Positions 35,483 through 46,500 of a stretch of 64,000 bases of DNA are shown piece by piece. The first letter of the stretch is position 1, and the number at the start of each line of letters is the position of its first letter. Under the pieces are notes generated by a model. That model had not been told where the DNA came from. It ran no database searches and worked only from the letters and a program-made list of their open reading frames with translations. Source of the DNA: Metarhizium brunneum (lineage: Eukaryota; Ascomycota; Sordariomycetes; Hypocreales; Clavicipitaceae); the NCBI RefSeq assembly GCF_013426205.1, contig NC_089424.1, positions 1,364,001-1,428,000 on the forward strand, written 5' to 3'. A program made the position numbers and the translations under genes.

Positions 35483-35952
35483 GGCGAGGGTATGATATGG
35501 ATGCCAAGACTGGGGCTGGAGAAGTGGTTGACGATGGGTGTGATTTGTACGATGCTTGATTCAAGATGTGACCGAGGGGTGGTTGTGATATTTATGTGTT
35601 GGGGTTGAGATCTTTTTTTTTTTTTTTTTCGTATGCGCTGGCAGCTAGCTACGGCTTCTGGTCAGAAAACCTGCTTTGAACTCGAGCTCGGAGCTTCGTT
35701 GTTTGCCAGTGTTGGTCGATCAGGTGTCGTGGCATTGCCACGGCTGATCCCATCAATCGGACGTAGCGTTTTGCTTTTGGCCTTGGCCGGCAGACACGAG
35801 CCCATCTCACATGCTGTTGGCCGCGTCTCTTGTTCGTATTTTGTTTGGTGGTTCCCAGTTCCGGCGATTCGGTACTATGAGCTTGCTTTGTGTCGGCGGT
35901 TGGCTCACCTGCATATTGGGACCGTCCATTCATGCAGGAGCTGCCGTCAGAG
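35483..35952. other. promoter of NIS1-like gene and MITE left flank
   Basis: About 470 bp with a long T run on the plus strand near 35611-35630 (A run upstream of the effector). The last nine bases (35944-35952) are one copy of the MITE target duplication. Confidence 0.5.
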
Positions 35953-36187
35953 ATGAATTGCTCGGCGGGCTCACTCTTTTTGCTAGGTGCGCTCACGCAC
36001 CAACAGGTACCTAAATATTAAGTTATATATTATAATATATTATAATATATTTTATGGTAGGTAAATATATTCTATTATAAATTATCTCTTTAGAATATGG
36101 GAAGAGTTTAATTACATGCGATACATACTTACCTACTGAGGGGGGTGAGCGCACCTAGCAAAAAGAGTGAGCCCGCCGAGCAATTCA
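35953..36187. mobile_element. MITE with perfect 43-bp inverted ends and 9-bp target duplication
   Basis: A 235-bp element. Bases 35954-35996 and 36187-36145 are exact inverted copies (43 of 43) that begin TGAATTGCTCGGCGGGCTCA; weaker inverted similarity continues about 20 bases inward. The direct repeat CCGTCAGAG stands on both sides (35944-35952 and 36188-36196). The interior is nearly pure A/T and non-coding. Perfect ends and an intact duplication indicate a recent insertion. A 9-bp duplication with long ends is typical of Mutator-like elements, although hAT (8 bp) cannot be excluded because the exact boundary is ambiguous by one base. A decayed relative lies at 63594-63818. Confidence 0.9.
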
Positions 36188-39100
36188 CCGTCAGAGCTCA
36201 TGCTGATCATCCCGAATCGGATCAGGTGCCGCACGCACCATGTGTTGCTACCAGCTCGTAAAGCGTCGGCCCAATAAACCGAAATTTCTTTGGCGTCTTT
36301 GTTCTTCGACTTTGGCTTTCGGGCCGGGGGATCCCCTTTTGAGACTGGCATGTCGGGACGGCATCAAGCTGGTAATCATGAATCCTTGAGCGGCTTGGAT
36401 TGGTTTTCGGACCATGGGCGTTGCCTGGCGTGTATCTCTGTCTGCGTCATTTTCAGACGATGGTGACAGATACTGCTCAATACAACGGCCGTGTACAACC
36501 TTGGAACGAGCATCGAACAGCAGACCACTCATCTTCCCACAAACCTGGCGACGTATAAGCAACCGTATTCATTTCCAGCTACGTCAGCTCATGTATCCTT
36601 GCCTCTCATATCTGCAGTCATTGTTGCACGGCTGTGGCTCACCGCAACTAATCGAGCCACACTCGATGCATTCGGAGCTCAGGCGACGGCAAGCTCCTTG
36701 CTTGCAGCGAACTGCTTTGGTATTCATTCCAGGCATTCATTCTCTCTCTTCCTCCTCCTTCTGGGGGTCTGTATGGGAATGACTCGTGGCTAGGCGTCTT
36801 ACTTCCAGCCCTTGCCCTTCCTGATATGCAGCGTGTCTGCACAATTCTGTCTTCAAAAATGGTGCAATACATCAATAGGTCTGTTGGCTGCACGGCCTTT
36901 TCCCCCCTCCCCTGCGCCGAGTGCAGGCAAAGAAGGAAGAGATCATGTTGGCACCGGAAACTGGAGAGTTGTGTGCAAGCCCCGATGTCTGTTATGTATG
37001 ACTGCGAGTGTGCCATGCGCTGATCAGCCATATGAGGCATTTTGTCTTGCGTCTTGATGCTGTTTTGGAATATCTGACACGCAGTCCGGGAAACAGAGGC
37101 TCACCAAAATTAATCCCGCTCGTGCAGTTCCTCTCTAGCCCAAGGTGATTTAGGAGTGAGAGAAGCTGGTTCGATGTTTGCCAACACCGGTACCTCACAT
37201 CTAGCTCCAGTTTGAGTGTTCCCCGTCGATTATTTCCATGATATAGTCGTGGTGACTTGTACATCTTCGTGATTCCATGAAATTGGCAGCCTCCGGGTTC
37301 CCAGTTTCCACTGGAATCAGCATAACCTACAGGGACTCGGCCAGGAATAAGAAGTATATGGACGCTTCTCTACGATGACACGCTGTTGCTCAACGTTTCA
37401 GGTCGAACACACCCGGCGGAGTGTCATAATTGCCAACTTGATGTTGCGCGAGTACTGAGGGCAGGTTCTGTGACCGCAGTCGAGTTCCTGCACCTCCACA
37501 TCATCTGCCATTAGCTGATCTTGGAACCCATGCTGCCAGAACCATTTTGCCAAGAAGTAACAGGAAACTCAGCCTCTCGGGAAGTTTCTAGTGAAGCAAA
37601 GGTGACCGGGCTGTCCACCATTCGGTGCTCGATCGCCCGAGGACGCATTCAGCGACAAAACCCATACCCATTGTCACGGCATTTGCTTCTTGGAGCGACG
37701 TCCGGGCGTCTTGACAAGCAGTCGGTCCATAATCACGCCAAGGTATTAGAACTAAGCTCATAGATCGTTCGGAAACCCCGGGGCAGGGGATGGACGAGCC
37801 ACTCAAGCCCAGGGTAGAAGCCAATATTAGAGGAGACAGCTATAACAGAGCTTCTACTTCGAGCCATGAGTCGCGCCTCCCTTCTCTGCGAATTCTGGAG
37901 ATGCTGGGTCTTCGTTCGACAGATGCTTGCCTGTAGAATTAAACTTTTCGCTAAGGTTACTGCGGACCGGCGGACCGTCATATGGTTCGAGTAATATCAA
38001 CGGGTCGAGGCCCGCGGATTTTGAGAAGGCAAGGGCTGTGTACTGGGTCATATCGTATTGTGTGAAATCATCTGCACGCATTTGCTTCCAGACAATTTAT
38101 CGGGTCCGGCGAGTTCGGACTTTGCCAAATTGCTGCTCCTATCTGCTACATGTCTTGGCCACCTTGGCCAGTAATCCCTGCCGAGAGTCAAAACAGGGAT
38201 CATAACATTGGCAGATTACGCAACAGATGTGAATACCGGCTGGGGCGCTTGGTATTTGTGCGGGGTGCGCTTCCCAATATTTGGTTCGATAATAACAGGG
38301 TTATTGATGTACCGCATGCCTCAACATTTGGTAGTTAAAGAGCAGCTAGCTTCGCGGGTTCCAACGGGCTTTGTAATCAAGGCCTCTGCCACATTCATTC
38401 CGCCTACCTCTGTAATTGAAGCGGAATGCTTCTTGCTTCTACCGAGGAGGACCGTCGATGTACCCTCCCTCATTCTGAATGGCTCTCCTTGACATACCAC
38501 TAGTATTGCGGAAATACTAGCACAGAAGCGAACGGTCATCAGCGAAACGAATTCGCTTTCACATAACAAGAATACTTGCTCCAATGCCTCTTATTTTCGA
38601 GAATTGCGCTCGTTGTCTGTCTCCCAGGGCTTCTGGCATGAGAATCGGTCAACTTTTGTGGCATTATCCTCAGTTGTGTATCCAGGATAGCTTTGTTCGT
38701 TTTTTTAAAGACCGTGCCCTTCTCAAATTGCAAATTGCAAGTACGCACAGTGAAGCATCTCGAGTTTCCTCCGTGACAATTTGTTGGAATGGCCCGTCAT
38801 CAGCCTTCATGGTGTCGCCAAAAACATATGCTGTCACTTGTGAGCGCCTTGCCAAATGGCTATAGAGTGTTTGTGGGAATGGCACGACATCCTTTCGCGC
38901 GGCATCGAGCCAAATGTTTCCGAGGTCCTGAGCTTACTATATCACGGCCTCATTAAGGCAAGAATCAAGCGACGTCATCATCCTGTCAGTTATGCGAAAG
39001 AATGGATAACTATGTATGTACGAGGTATGTTTGACTCACGTCCCATGCCTCTGTACCCACTTCCGTCTGCTCCTGGTTCTGATGTCCAAACCATGGCGAG

Positions 39101-40214
39101 ATACAAGACTTCGTATGATATATTGGCTATAGCATCCCGGTTTAGCGACGTCACGTGGTTGGTGAGGCATACCCAATCTTGTTTATTTTGTGAATCCTTG
39201 GAGCCGGGAGAGTGCTTAGGCAACAGAGACAAACCCGACTGTGTGATAAATCGACCTCTTGGACAACGGTTCGCTGTTTTGGCCTGGCTTTCAAAATACC
39301 CAGGCACAATTTGGAGAGTGCGCTAAGACCAAGCTTCTGGTACTAATAATGTTTTGATGATCCCCAGTTCTAGCCTGCAATTGGGTCCATGACAAGGGGT
39401 TCCAGGCAGCCGTATAATAGTATGTTCAGTTCTATCCCTGTGTGCCCTGAGAGTTTGTTGATGCCTCACAAAGGAAGTGGTCGTATGGCAGAAAGGTTGA
39501 CCGTCTTTTGGAAATATGTACCTCAACAAGCTGGATGCCAGCAAGCAGGGCGGGGCGGGCAAAATGCATCTGCCACAGGTTCCATGGACTCCGCCTGCAT
39601 GGCCCTGTACGAGCCCATGCGGTAATCTGGTGATTCGTTTGAAATGATCCTAGGGCAAGAGCACACGTTGAATGGCACTTGAGTGTGGTAGTTAATTGCG
39701 TTGATTTGGACTGAAGTCAAAATGTTGAGGCCATCATCGTAAAATGGATGCAACATGTGGGTTTCCGCAATCTAAGGTTCCAATGTTCGTAGCTGCGCAT
39801 CGACGGTACGTACCTCGGGCAATTACGGTAAGGCAGGAGGGGCCAGCCACTCACACTCACTCTCAGCCACACCACACGCCGAAGTACGATTCAACGACAT
39901 GCACATCATCCAGCCGTTTCATCCCATCCATACGACATCTCTGACGCCGTCAAAGACGCCAAAGAGATCTACTTTTTCGCACAGCCCCCAACATCTGAAG
40001 CACCCCATACGCACCCTGCCCTGGACCGAACAACCTAAGAAAAGCATCTTAACGGTCCAACGAGCCGACCCTGATGGAGAGCGCTAAACCCAGCCATCAA
40101 CCCCTTCTCCACGTGTTTATCGCACAAACTTCATCGAGGGATACGCCTAGTCTGCGACCCCAAGACAGCACGAAGAGATTGCTTTAATTTTGCCAGCTCT
40201 TGACTTTGCCAGTT
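36188..40214. other. long intergenic stretch, no supportable gene
   Basis: About 4 kb from the MITE to the ketopantoate reductase-type start codon. The longest frame (38856-39326, plus, 156 codons) has no recognisable motif and is matched by long frames on the other strand, so I do not call it. The stretch from 39820 to 40214 is C/A-rich and fits the leader of the next gene. Confidence 0.45.
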
Positions 40215-41621
40215 ATGACTCTAGGGCCCAGACTGCTGCGTCGCACTCTAAGCATACCCACTTGGTCGATTAAGCTCGCCCAGTCTTCATCATTTTCGAC
40301 TTACACAATGCCGTCCAGCCAGCAACCAGCTTGGTTGAAAACTCTGATTGCAGATCAGGGGCCTCCGCCCAATTTATTTGCGTGGACGCCTGAAAATCTC
40401 GATCTGGGTGCAAAGCATAACACCCCAGCTATTAGCCCTACCGGCGGCAGAAATGACCTGGATCGACGGGTATTCATCCTCGGCGTCGGCAACATTGGAA
40501 GGCTTTATGCAAGTTGCCTGGCAAGGCAACCTAGGCCTCCACCCATCACCCTCGTGGTGCACAGGAAAGAGCTTCTGACGCAATGGGTTCAGGGCGATGG
40601 TGTCGAGCTCACTCGTGATAGCGTGGCTATTAAGAACAAGGATTTCGATATTGAGTGGTGGACTCGAACTGCCCCGGACCATGGCCCTGTACGGGAGGTG
40701 GCGGATGGTAAAAAACTGCGCAACCTCTTCATATCAACCAAGGCATCGGCCGCCATGCCAGAAGCAGATCGACTCCGAGGGTACCTGGACAGGCACAGCA
40801 CCGTTGTGTTTGCCCAGAATGGCATGTCCAAGCTCTGGCCGCCGCACGGCCAGGAATATATTGCCCATCGATATGAGGCAGGCAACGCGCCCAGTTTTCT
40901 TGCTTGTATTGTTAATCACGGTGTGCTGTCTGTAGGACCCTTCAAGAGCGTACACACGGCTCTGGCGGACGCGTCCATTGGCCCGGTACTCGTTAACCCA
41001 CATCCTCCCCCCAGCGTTGAATTTTTCATGACGCAAGTCGCTACTGCGCCCCTTCTGAACTCCAAGTCTGTCTCTGCGGGCGAGCTCTGGCTACTGCAGC
41101 TAGAAAAGCTTGTGATGAATGCCATTATCAACCCCCTAACGGCGTTGTTACGCTGCAAAAACGGCGAACTCTTCGCTGGTGGCGAGCTGAATAACCCCCT
41201 CGGGCAGGTCCTGGACAAGCTACTAGCGGAGACGAGTGCGGTCATCCACGCCCTCGTAAATCATGAAAGTAGTGCTGATATTCTCGCCTCATATATGGAT
41301 CAAAATCAACCGTCTAAATCAGACATCCCCACTGAGAACATTCACGAGCTGCAGAAGGGGCTGGCAGAGCGGTTTTCTCTACCATATTTGAAGAAGAAGC
41401 TATATAGATTTGGTGTTCAAGTTGGCGAAAACCGCAGCTCTATGCTTCAGGATGTTGAAGCTGGAAAACCAACAGAGATTAGAGATTTCAACGGTTGGTT
41501 AGTAGACATGGCGGCATTTCTTGATCAGCGACTGGATGTGTCAACTCACCGTGCTCTTATAGAGCTCGTGGAGGGCAATGTAATTTTGAATCAGGCCGAA
41601 CTTGCGAATAGACTTCTCTAG
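40215..41621 (+). CDS. 2-dehydropantoate 2-reductase (ketopantoate reductase) family protein, probably mitochondrial
   Basis: Family reaction: NADPH-dependent reduction of 2-dehydropantoate to pantoate in vitamin B5 and CoA synthesis. Single exon of 468 residues. The ATG at 40215 gives a basic, Ser/Thr/Leu-rich presequence (LGPRLLRRTLSIPTWSIKLA) that looks like a mitochondrial targeting signal; a second Met (MPSSQQP) could give a cytosolic form. The Rossmann motif is VFILGVGNIGRLYASCLA near residue 96. The ApbA/PanE core follows, with LFISTKASA, the VVFAQNGMSK segment and the conserved helix KLVMNAIINPLTALLRCKNG containing the catalytic-type Lys and Asn. The insertion before the core and the total length are as in the longer fungal paralogues. 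Fungi carry several such genes, so activity on ketopantoate is inferred from family only. Confidence 0.87.
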   Translation: MTLGPRLLRRTLSIPTWSIKLAQSSSFSTYTMPSSQQPAWLKTLIADQGPPPNLFAWTPENLDLGAKHNTPAISPTGGRNDLDRRVFILGVGNIGRLYASCLARQPRPPPITLVVHRKELLTQWVQGDGVELTRDSVAIKNKDFDIEWWTRTAPDHGPVREVADGKKLRNLFISTKASAAMPEADRLRGYLDRHSTVVFAQNGMSKLWPPHGQEYIAHRYEAGNAPSFLACIVNHGVLSVGPFKSVHTALADASIGPVLVNPHPPPSVEFFMTQVATAPLLNSKSVSAGELWLLQLEKLVMNAIINPLTALLRCKNGELFAGGELNNPLGQVLDKLLAETSAVIHALVNHESSADILASYMDQNQPSKSDIPTENIHELQKGLAERFSLPYLKKKLYRFGVQVGENRSSMLQDVEAGKPTEIRDFNGWLVDMAAFLDQRLDVSTHRALIELVEGNVILNQAELANRLL

Positions 41622-42000
41622 GTTGTTTATTAAGAACAAGAATAATTCCACAATCGAAACATATAACGTTAATATTCATCATTACTAGACCAATATGTCG
41701 TGAGGGGTATGTGCCATGAGTACCCGATGTGCCAAGGATTTTAGTTCAGAACGCCCCTTTTTTCTTCCTTTTGACTATCCTCTTGACCTTGTTAATATTA
41801 CCACATGCCTTTTCCATCGTAACATTACCCTCAGGTTGTTCGCTTTTGCACACAACGCTAATACGCTAATGATTTAAAGCATAGTCGCAGCATCTCGTTT
41901 CCACAGTTCTCTTTTCAACCCCGCAGATAATCACCCGAGACGTCTTCAAAACCCACGCTGACGCCCTGTTCTTGCATCTTCTTGAGTAAATCGATGAGAA
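41622..42000. other. convergent intergenic region
   Basis: About 380 bp between the convergent ketopantoate reductase-type and Myb stop codons. T/C-rich, no gene seen. Confidence 0.5.
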
Positions 42001-43579
42001 TCAAAACTCTGATTTTCCATGCCACGGCCGGTGAATTTGGGGCAGCTCCATAGTGTCCGATTCCTCAGCTGCTGAAGCGGACCTCGGTGACATTGACTGC
42101 CATGTAGTATCGGGGTCGTCGGCACCCATGAGTTCCAAGACACGCTCCCTGCACGCCGCTGGTGTAAATCCCGAACCAACCTTGTGGGCAACGATACGCC
42201 ACTTTTCATTCTCATAATCGGCCAATGCAGTGCGAAGCTTGTGATCCTAGTTTCAGAAGCGTTAGCCATTGGTATAGAACACGTTTCATACGAAAGCGCA
42301 CTAAGCGTGCCACAATAATCACAGAACTTCTACCACTAGGACTATGTGACATACCATTTCGTCGGTCCACTGTGTTGTTTTCGCCTTCAGCTTGGTACAA
42401 TAGCGAACTTGCAACGTCCCTGAGGAACGCCCAGGGAAGAAGTCAGCAATCTGCTTCCATGTCAAGTTCTTTTGTTCCTTCAGCTCTATAAGGAGCTGAT
42501 CATCCTCGGCGGTAAACTTGAGCTTCGGGCCCCGAGGACGTGGAGCTGGTGGTGGCATGCCTACTTGACCGACCATACTCGGTGCTCCACTGCCATCATC
42601 TCGACGCATAGATTTGGATAAATGTCCTAGATCTGGAAGGTGGTGGTGATGGTGCAGTTGAGGTCCTTGTGCCTGATGGGACAAGGCGCCCACGCTGGAA
42701 GAGGTCGCCGCCGCCGCCGCCGCCGCTTGTCCATATGCTGCGCCGATGGAATTGGATGGCATGGTTTCCAAACTAGACTGCCCTAATGTAGTCACACCAC
42801 CCATGGAAATGTCAAAGCCGTCTTTTCGAATCCTACTCGCGCTGTTGGCAACAAATGGCGCATGTCCCTCCGTGGGCGATGCTGTGGCAGAGTACATTTG
42901 CGTTGAAACCGAGGTAACAGAACCGAATTGGACGTGGCCAAGCCGATGGCCGCCCATCTGCGAAGAATCCAACTGCATAGTGGGGGAGTGTTGGTGGGAT
43001 TGTTGTTGTCCAGGGATTCCTGATCGCGACGAAGGGTGTCCATGTGCGGGTTCTGGAGAGGTATTGCTCCCAGTGCTGCTTCCTGTTACCGCGGAATGAG
43101 CAAATGACGATCTGGGTTGTTGCTGGCTGTTGTATTGGTATTGCTGGGAACTTTGAAATGGATTTTGCTGGGCTGGAGACGAGTACGGTTGCTGAAGCTG
43201 ACTCTGGTTTCCGGTGTGAGCTTCATGGCCAGCAGCAAAGTCCACACTGTAGCCCCCGACTCGATAATTGTCCGCCAGCGTGTCTTCGGCGCAGGGATTC
43301 CGTCAGAGCAGTGAGCCCTGAACGGTGTCCTCACCTCTTGACAAACGGCCTTGATACAACTAGAACGCCCTCACGGGCTCTGTCGCCAGAGGAAAGAGTG
43401 CTGTCTGAAGTACTGTCGTTTTCAGGGTTCGAGTATAGCGAGAGGCACGAATTAGAATCGGCTGTCGTGGAAGTCGGATGGTAATTCGTCGGGGACAATA
43501 ACACCAGTAAGCAGGGTCTGCCTGTGGCAAGCTGCGTCTGCGAGAGGGAAGGCAAGCGCTTCTCCTGCCGTGTATGCTG
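42001..43579 (-). CDS. two-repeat Myb/SANT DNA-binding protein, 5' end not resolved
   Basis: Probable nuclear DNA-binding protein. Visible coding exons are 43579-43335, 43246-42355 and 42246-42001; all junction phases agree. The third ends at TGA. The Gln/Ser-rich first two thirds (SQLQQPYSSP, QQYQYNSQQQ) look like a disordered activation region with poly-Ala (AAAAAA) and poly-His tracts. The first Myb repeat is FTAEDDQLLIELKEQKNLTW with KQIADFFPGRSSGTLQVRYC. The second spans the last intron: WTDEM then HKLRTALADYENEKWRIVAH and FTPAACRERV. No in-frame ATG lies in the first listed exon; it starts right after a strong acceptor (GCTAAC, CTTCCCTTCAG), so at least one upstream exon with the start codon is missing from this model. 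No target can be assigned. Confidence 0.8.
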
Positions 43580-46500
43580 CTGAAGGGAAGAGGTTAGCGC
43601 TCAGAGGAGCGTTAGGTTACCAATATTCCACAGCCCAGTAGTAGGGCTACTCTGCTGTGAGTGAGAGTGGCGACGACCAGGGTTGGGTTTTGGTAACGAG
43701 TGAGAGGGTGCGGTAGTAGAGTAGTAAGTAGAGTAGTAGTATGCTCGAGGCAGCCCCAAGTCTGACACTAATAACAGGTGGAGAGAGTGTCTTTCGGAGC
43801 CTCCCTTTTGCAGTATTGGCGATAATGATGCTTTATGGTAATAAGCTCTCCATGCAGCTCTTAAAGTCTGTTATTCCGGATAGCCTCGTCTTGACTGAGG
43901 GTATTAGTGACAGGATCCAGGTCGATATTTAACTGGAACCATAGCGTTCCCAGGAGCCCTTGGGCAGAGGGAGTTCCACAAGGAAGATGCCGAAAATGGA
44001 GACCAAGGACAAAGACGTCGGTGTGGACCTCAAAAGGTTCTGTGCCTGGGTAGGTATAAAATGGCATGGGCTCATGAGAATGGAATACTAGTACTAGAGC
44101 CGGCGCTTTGTCGAAATCATGTCCTTTCTGGAAATGACTCCGAACAGAGCGGACCATGTCGGTTCGGTACAGATCGGAGAATAGTTTAATGAGTGTTGCC
44201 GTCATGATGTCTCTTCACTCCAGAAATTGTCAAGGCTTTCCGCTGAGCACTTCCCTATTTCGCTCTTGTAAAGATTTGTAGTGGGCACTGCCAAGGCCAT
44301 GGCCAGATGCTTATACGGTAATATCCATGGGCAGGGGTGGTCTTCATGCTTCTCAAGGGCCTTTCAAGGGTAGCTATGTGCCGCTAGATACAGAAGCCAG
44401 GTCATTCAGAGCCAGAAAGAGGTAGACCGGTCAACATCCGCACTTAGATTCGTGACCCTGTCGCAGGAGCAGGGCCCGAACTACCGCAGGCTGGTTCTCT
44501 GGGGCCGACAACCCAGCATCTGCCGCGGTTGTGGCCGAGAATGTATGTAGCAATGGTTCGGAGTACATGCAGACGAACAATTTCACAGCACCCTCCTCCA
44601 CTACACGGACGAGGGAATATTGTAGCGCGAGGGTGCTCAGTCTTGGACCGGGGGAGGCACGCTCGATTGTGTGTCTGTGGAGTCTGTTGAAGCGCAACAA
44701 CAGGGGACATGGTAGAAAGGATGGCAAGACCTTGACGATGGGGGTATAACATCCCAGGATGGGCTATAGCAGATGAAAGGTCTGCTCATCTATGCATACT
44801 CATAAAATCGGTATGACCAGCCTCCAGAGAGACCCCCACATAGCATAAATGCATTGTGTGTATTGTACATTAACCTTGGTCAAGGATGCCGCGGGAATCT
44901 GAGGGGACGCTTATCCCTTGAGCAACTTGAAGGCCCCGTTCGAGGTACTCTGCAAGGGAAATGCATAGAATAGACATGGGGATGATATCTGACGAGGAGG
45001 AGGGTCGACGGGCCGGCATGAAGGCTTGCACACCTACAGCCGCCCTACATGAAATTTCGACGGCAGATACAAGTTACAAGCTTGTCAACTTGTCAACCCA
45101 TCCACCAGCAGGAGGTGGATCATCTGCGCAGCGGGATGAACGCCAATTAACCCAGTTCCTAGTCGACCAGATCCGTGCCGACAGCTGGCGGTAAGGCCAA
45201 TATCTCGAAGACGACAAACACGAAGACAGCATCAACTAGTCGGCAACCGCTGCCGCGGAGGACCAGCCCAGAAGAAGCTACTTCTGCAAGCCAAAGGCAA
45301 AGGTCTCAAGGTTGAGAATGGCACGGATAAATTGGGCCGTGCGGCATATTCCCAGTTGTATCTCGTGGCACCGAGACAGCCCTCCAAGGCAGAGACAATG
45401 GAATATTCGGAGAGGAAGCCGAACCTGGCGCAAGGGTCGGCGGCAGGGCCGTCAGCATCCACTTGAATACGCTAGTCAGAGGTGTATGCAAAGTGGTGCG
45501 CGCGGCGTGTGGGGAGAGGCGGAGGGCAGCATTGATGTGCCTAAGGTGTAGCCATTTCGCTGTGAATGCAAGTAATAATTCGCAAGCTCCAGCGTTGGAT
45601 GTTTTCTTTGTTGTCCGAGATGGCCCGGAACGCGAGCTTTCGCTGTCTCCATAACCCTCCTTGCTACCGAGTGCTTTACTCCCGACACTCCCACGTCACC
45701 CCCAGGTCAGCTGAAGACTGACCGCGGTCCGTTCTTCCTGGCTGCTTGCCATCCATCCTCGTTAGACGCCCGATCGACAATCCTTCTTGCGCGAGAGGCG
45801 CTTGCCTAGGCACAACGATTAAAATGAACGGATATCATAGCGCTCAATGCCGTAGGCCAGCTTTTGATGCAGGAACGGTTGCATATGACAGGCGAGGCCA
45901 AAACGCACCGCCCCAGTAATTAAAAACTATGTACGGCTGAGCCAGTACTCCGTATAAGCGAGAAATGCAAGGTCTGGCCTGCGGGGAGCGGCGCCAATTG
46001 GCAGAGCATTGCTCTAATCAAAGAAGGACGAGGTGCATGGTACGGCTGAAGAATGGGGGAGGCATCCGAGGCGACTGAGCGGGAGCGGTATGCCGGATGA
46101 ATTGATGATACGCTATGCGAGGTGCGACGATGGGCAGATGAAAACAGCAGCTTGAGAAGCCCCGACTCGTCCAGTTTCGGGGGTGGTGAGGTGTCGATGA
46201 AAAGGGACAGAGGCGTGAAGTGAGCAGAGAAGATGGCACCAGACTGAGGGTCTGTGAGGCTTGCGGGTGAGTGGAGGCTGTCAAAATGGCGGCTAAAGAA
46301 GGAGCGCCTCAGTTCAGCCTGGTACCTGCCTCAGGTACGTACCTATTATCTGGCCAACACCGAGGTACCTGGGGTTTGGCTGACAGGCCCGACCCAAACC
46401 GCGTTCCGCAAAAACCGCCATTGTATTTCTCCATCAATCCTGAGAAGGCTGCAGGTTCGAGATTAGACTCCATGATTCCAAAGTGCAACTGAGGTATCTA

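Noticed and set aside
38856..39326. Plus-strand frame of 156 codons
   Set aside because: No recognisable domain, and a 105-codon frame covers the opposite strand; left as non-coding.
43861..44205. Minus-strand frame of 114 codons starting at an ATG
   Set aside because: Composition is plausible, but no family, no introns and no support from context.
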